Origin: Longilinea sp035560795
Lineage (GTDB): Bacteria > Chloroflexota > Anaerolineae > Anaerolineales > Anaerolineaceae
Reading direction: 5' to 3'
Length of the DNA stretch: 64,000 nucleotides
NCBI GenBank assembly: GCA_035560795.1
Contig: DATMYV010000022.1
Location: forward strand, 1-64,000
The translations under genes were made by a program, and so were the position numbers. Below, one piece after another: positions 60,666 to 64,000 of this stretch (the first letter of the stretch is position 1; each line of letters opens with the position of its first letter). The notes beneath the pieces are model-generated. The model was not told the origin of the DNA. It ran no database searches and saw nothing but the letters and a program-made list of their open reading frames with translations.

Positions 60666-63600
60666 TTACCTGGCGTTTACGACCTCAAAAATCGTGGCCG
60701 TTTGAGGAGTGTTGTCGCCATAGACTATTCGCAAATATCCATCATTAGTCATTCCCTGGAATTTATCCAATCCTTCGGGTGAATAATAAACACGCTCCAG
60801 GCTGGAGACAATGATGTATTTGACGTGATACCTGTCCAGGAATTGTCTGGCAATGCCGATATCCTGGGTGTTGTAAAAATCGTTTACCTCATTGATGCGC
60901 TTATCGATGACCGAACCATCGATCAGCGAATTGTGTTGGCGGACATGCCAGCTCCAGCCGACGACCGAAGGAAGCCCGGTATAGATGGAATAGCGCGATC
61001 CCCAGCGGTATTCTTCGGTGTGACCTTCAACAATCACCGGTGAACCTTTGATAATCTCTTGCATGAATTTAATTGCTGCGTTATCCATTGTGATATTGAT
61101 CGGACGGCCTTCATCATTGTATATCGTCGGTGCTTGAGCATTTTCCGGGCTGGTGTCGCCTTGCATATATGCTGCCCCATCCAGCGTATTGGCAACCTCC
61201 TGAATGTCCGGCCACCGGTCAGCGATTTTTTTCGGAGTGGCCACCAGCGGATAGCTGATCGCAATCAACGCCAATATTCCCAAAACGGTGCCCCAGGCAA
61301 TCTTCAACCAAAGACGCCAGGGTGCCATTTTGGTTATTAATTCAACCAGGGCAGCGCTGAACGCGATCCCAAAGATGAACCAGGCTTCCAGGTACATTCT
61401 GAAGACCATATTGGAGCGCCCGACGTCGCCTTTGAGGACAACGACTTCAACCAGCAATGTTATCGCGAGGCCTATTCCAAAAAGAAACCAGATAACCCTT
61501 TCGAAGGCGGAAATGCCTCGTTTGAAGAATATGAGGTATGCGATCCCAACCAGCAAAGGAATGCCAAGAATAAACACCTGGTAATGGAAATTCCACAGCA
61601 GGACCATCCCGATCGCGCTTGCCACCAGGATTAAATAGGCCGGGATGTGTTTATTGAAGTTCGTCGAGGTCCACCATCGATAAGCGTTCCTTATTTCAGT
61701 TTGCAGATCCCGAATCATCAAACTGATCATCACAAACAGCGATAGGCCAAACACGAATAGATAATCAATCAGAGGCGTCCTGGCGCCCTTCCAGAGTTCG
61801 AGAGAAACATATTCTGTCTTGAACCAATGAGAAAATGGATAATAGAATGCCACGGATAAGCCGACAAAGGCTAATTCGTACCCGAACAACACCGCGATTG
61901 TGTGACGGATCGTTCCAGTCCTGGTTTGCCAGACATTCCAGGCAATGATCATGGCGCCCAGTGCAATGAAGACCGGGAAATCCCAGGTGTGGGAAGCTCT
62001 AAAAACGCCAAATATCAAACCGGCCACAATCAAGCTGATGACCTGGTCCCGCCACTTTCTTTTGGCAAGCGGCAGTAACAAAAAACTCGCTATCCAGCCA
62101 AATGCAAGGCCGTATACCGGCATTGTCAATAAATGCGGATGCATGTCAGCGTACAGGAATGAGAAATACGGAAATTCCGCGATCGGAGTATCCGGTCCAT
62201 CGTGCAGAATCGGGCGGGAAGCCTCGAAATACCAGCGCGCATTATCGCCAGGCAGTTCGGCCTGCCCGCTCAAAACCTGTTTTGCGCCTGCCAAAACAGC
62301 TCCCAGGCGATCATTTGGCAAATTCTCAGTCACTTCAGCTGGAGCAACTTCAGGTAGATATTTCCAGAATTGGCGGCTTATATACAGGTTGCCAAAAAAC
62401 ATCACTGCCAAAAGCGTTATGATTCCTGCCGCATAGGCCCACCGGTAAGGGACGGTGTTATTCAATTGGGTAGTGGATTCTTCGATTGGGGTACTTTGAT
62501 TATTTCTTCCCAAGGAATTGAAAAGTCCAGCAACCAGGCTAAAACCTACGCAAAATACGCCAATGCCTGCCATGGCAAACCAGGTGGGCAGGATCAAGTT
62601 GAAGGCAATCGAAGGCACAATTCCCAGGATTTTGGTTGGAATTGCTGCGATGACATAGCCGTAATAGTAATAGTTGATGTAGTGGCCGGAGAACCAGGGG
62701 TTTTCAGGCGGGAAATATACCGCTTTCATGGTTGCATTGAAGAAAGCGAAATCCATCGGCTTTTCCCCGCCCATCCAGGGTTGCCATAAATCCGGATTTC
62801 CCAACCGGATGAATAAGAAGATCAGGAAAAGCAGCAGGAAGATGAATTCCGTCGCCAGAATATGCTTCCACTGTGAATGGAAATAAACCAGCAATGCCTG
62901 GCGTTTGGAGTATGCCAATAAACCGCTCAGGAGTAAAACCAGAAGGATGCATAACCCGATTGTCAATTGGGTGAATTGCAGAACCTTGAGACTTCCAAGC
63001 ATCCAACTCAACCAGGCGACGATGATCAAACCCGCCATCCGGGCCAAAGGATAACCCCAGTCCGGTAACCCGGAGAATGCAGTGAAAACCAATGGAAACA
63101 CTGCCCATCCGAGCAGGAGCAGGAAAAGATACCAGACCACAACGGTCACAGTCTGATTTGAATTGATCCAGCCATTCCAGGAGAACATCGCAGACCAGGT
63201 CCCGCCGGCAGCCTGGGCGGCAAGGCGGTCCTGCGGAAGTTGCAAGGCCGTTGGGGCGTGGGTGTAGGAAAGCGGACCCTGGAACACAACCTGATTCAGG
63301 TCAACGCTGTTTAGAATCTCGCTTACTTTATCGATTGAAAAATCAATGGATTTTTTGAAGATCAAGACCTTAGGATGATCATATACTGTGAAGGATTCAT
63401 CGGCGGATTGATCCGAGATCGAAAATGGTCCGATGTTCGGGTTACTTTCGAAGGTCGCCACCAGCGTAAAACCAAGCGGGCTGGTGAAAGGAGCTTCGAG
63501 AGCATAAGCGCGGTTTTCCAACGCATCGCCGCTGCAATTGCAATCAAATAAAGTCTGGTAATACTTTAGCGTCAACGGATAACGTAACGGCAGCCGCGGC

Positions 63601-64000
63601 ATGGCGTCATAAGCCCGGTTGGATGGAATGACAATGAATTCGCTCTCTGAAAGAATCTTGAGCATGGACTCGCGCTTTTCAGGCGTGTCGGGTTCGTAAA
63701 GCTCGAGGTTCAATGGTTTATAGATCCCGCCAAGCGGATCATATTTGTCGACGCTCAGCGGCAAGGCATCATCCCAGGATGTTTCAAGGGTATAGGTTTC
63801 ACCCAGCATGCGAACAGGACCGCCGGCAACGACCTGATAGCGGACCTGGTAGGTTTTCCCTTTGACCAAATCCACTGGGGCAAAGGTAAAGGTTGGAGAT
63901 AGTTGGGTTCCCGGTTGGGCAAAATCCAGGTCTGCTTCAGAGACCGCCAGCGGGTTTTGATCATCGCCGTCCTGCAAGAGGCTCAGTTTAATTTTTGCCT
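60666..64000 (-). CDS. DUF2298 (Chlor_Arch_YYY) membrane protein, partial
   Basis: At least 1110 residues, with the N-terminus beyond the right edge: the frame stays open to 64000 without a stop. An extracytoplasmic part at the visible N-terminus is followed by about 14 membrane helices. The diagnostic motif is SGHYINYYYYGYVIAAIPTKILGI, which gives the Chlor_Arch_YYY family its name. The family is found mainly in Chloroflexi and archaea. Its GT-C-like helix pattern suggests glycosyl transfer, but no activity is established. The C-terminal ~220 residues (IYNDEGRPINITMDNAAIKFMQEII onward) form an extracytoplasmic domain like that of STT3-type enzymes. Confidence 0.92.
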   Translation of the reverse strand, partial: AKIKLSLLQDGDDQNPLAVSEADLDFAQPGTQLSPTFTFAPVDLVKGKTYQVRYQVVAGGPVRMLGETYTLETSWDDALPLSVDKYDPLGGIYKPLNLELYEPDTPEKRESMLKILSESEFIVIPSNRAYDAMPRLPLRYPLTLKYYQTLFDCNCSGDALENRAYALEAPFTSPLGFTLVATFESNPNIGPFSISDQSADESFTVYDHPKVLIFKKSIDFSIDKVSEILNSVDLNQVVFQGPLSYTHAPTALQLPQDRLAAQAAGGTWSAMFSWNGWINSNQTVTVVVWYLFLLLLGWAVFPLVFTAFSGLPDWGYPLARMAGLIIVAWLSWMLGSLKVLQFTQLTIGLCILLVLLLSGLLAYSKRQALLVYFHSQWKHILATEFIFLLLFLIFLFIRLGNPDLWQPWMGGEKPMDFAFFNATMKAVYFPPENPWFSGHYINYYYYGYVIAAIPTKILGIVPSIAFNLILPTWFAMAGIGVFCVGFSLVAGLFNSLGRNNQSTPIEESTTQLNNTVPYRWAYAAGIITLLAVMFFGNLYISRQFWKYLPEVAPAEVTENLPNDRLGAVLAGAKQVLSGQAELPGDNARWYFEASRPILHDGPDTPIAEFPYFSFLYADMHPHLLTMPVYGLAFGWIASFLLLPLAKRKWRDQVISLIVAGLIFGVFRASHTWDFPVFIALGAMIIAWNVWQTRTGTIRHTIAVLFGYELAFVGLSVAFYYPFSHWFKTEYVSLELWKGARTPLIDYLFVFGLSLFVMISLMIRDLQTEIRNAYRWWTSTNFNKHIPAYLILVASAIGMVLLWNFHYQVFILGIPLLVGIAYLIFFKRGISAFERVIWFLFGIGLAITLLVEVVVLKGDVGRSNMVFRMYLEAWFIFGIAFSAALVELITKMAPWRLWLKIAWGTVLGILALIAISYPLVATPKKIADRWPDIQEVANTLDGAAYMQGDTSPENAQAPTIYNDEGRPINITMDNAAIKFMQEIIKGSPVIVEGHTEEYRWGSRYSIYTGLPSVVGWSWHVRQHNSLIDGSVIDKRINEVNDFYNTQDIGIARQFLDRYHVKYIIVSSLERVYYSPEGLDKFQGMTNDGYLRIVYGDNTPQTATIFEVVNAR

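Noticed and set aside
1..64000. tRNA, rRNA, insertion sequence or phage genes
   Set aside because: I searched by eye for T-loop motifs, transposase and integrase-like frames and found none that hold up.

Overview
The window looks like a chromosomal piece of a Chloroflexota bacterium of the Anaerolineae type. Support comes from a large DUF2298 (Chlor_Arch_YYY) membrane protein, several giant GT-C glycosyltransferases fused to PA14 or NHL sensor domains, a lipoprotein with a Pro/Thr-rich linker, and a DnaD/DnaC-type primosome. This is an inference from gene families; there is no rRNA gene here to confirm it. No tRNA, rRNA, CRISPR array, insertion sequence or phage gene was recognised.

Layout. 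1-7.4 kb: an atypical OmpR-type regulator, a bifunctional nuclease, a replication operon (dnaB, dnaD-like, and a dnaC-like gene carrying two complete ATPase domains), a promoter-to-terminator unit that looks like a small RNA gene, and RNase J. 7.4-19 kb: PHP lipoprotein, SpoIIE-type phosphatase, a four-gene ABC export operon (adaptor, FtsX permease, two ATPases) divergent from a MarR regulator, a CBM34-type alpha-amylase, rhomboid protease, and AlkA-type glycosylase. Three copies of a 17-bp site surround marR. 19-27 kb: a compact lipopeptide-type locus with a 4'-phosphopantetheinyl transferase and one 2010-residue synthetase (acyl-AMP ligase, carrier, condensation, adenylation, carrier, thioesterase), followed upstream by a DinB/ClbS-like protein.

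28-36.4 kb is the most striking region. A CarH-type B12-dependent light sensor heads a tightly packed six-gene operon: carH, redoxin, HlyD-like adaptor, FtsX permease, ABC ATPase, DNA photolyase. It is divergent from a second redoxin whose first active-site Cys codon is TGA, so it is probably a selenoprotein, followed by DUF4345 and DegV genes. Both promoters place their -35 boxes inside one perfect 16-bp inverted repeat made of 11-bp-spaced TTGTCAA half sites. The arrangement suggests a light- and cobalamin-controlled oxidative and photodamage response with its own exporter.

36.7-49.3 kb: an L-arabinose/galactose catabolic region (araA, araD, FGGY kinase, a YtfQRT/YjfF-type sugar ABC transporter, LacI regulator, galT, galK). 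The lacI leader consists almost entirely of tandem TTATCGAT operator-like repeats. 49.4-53.4 kb: universal stress protein plus MntH, and an M20 dipeptidase. 53.7-64 kb: four very large membrane glycosyltransferase-type proteins, the last one running off the right edge.
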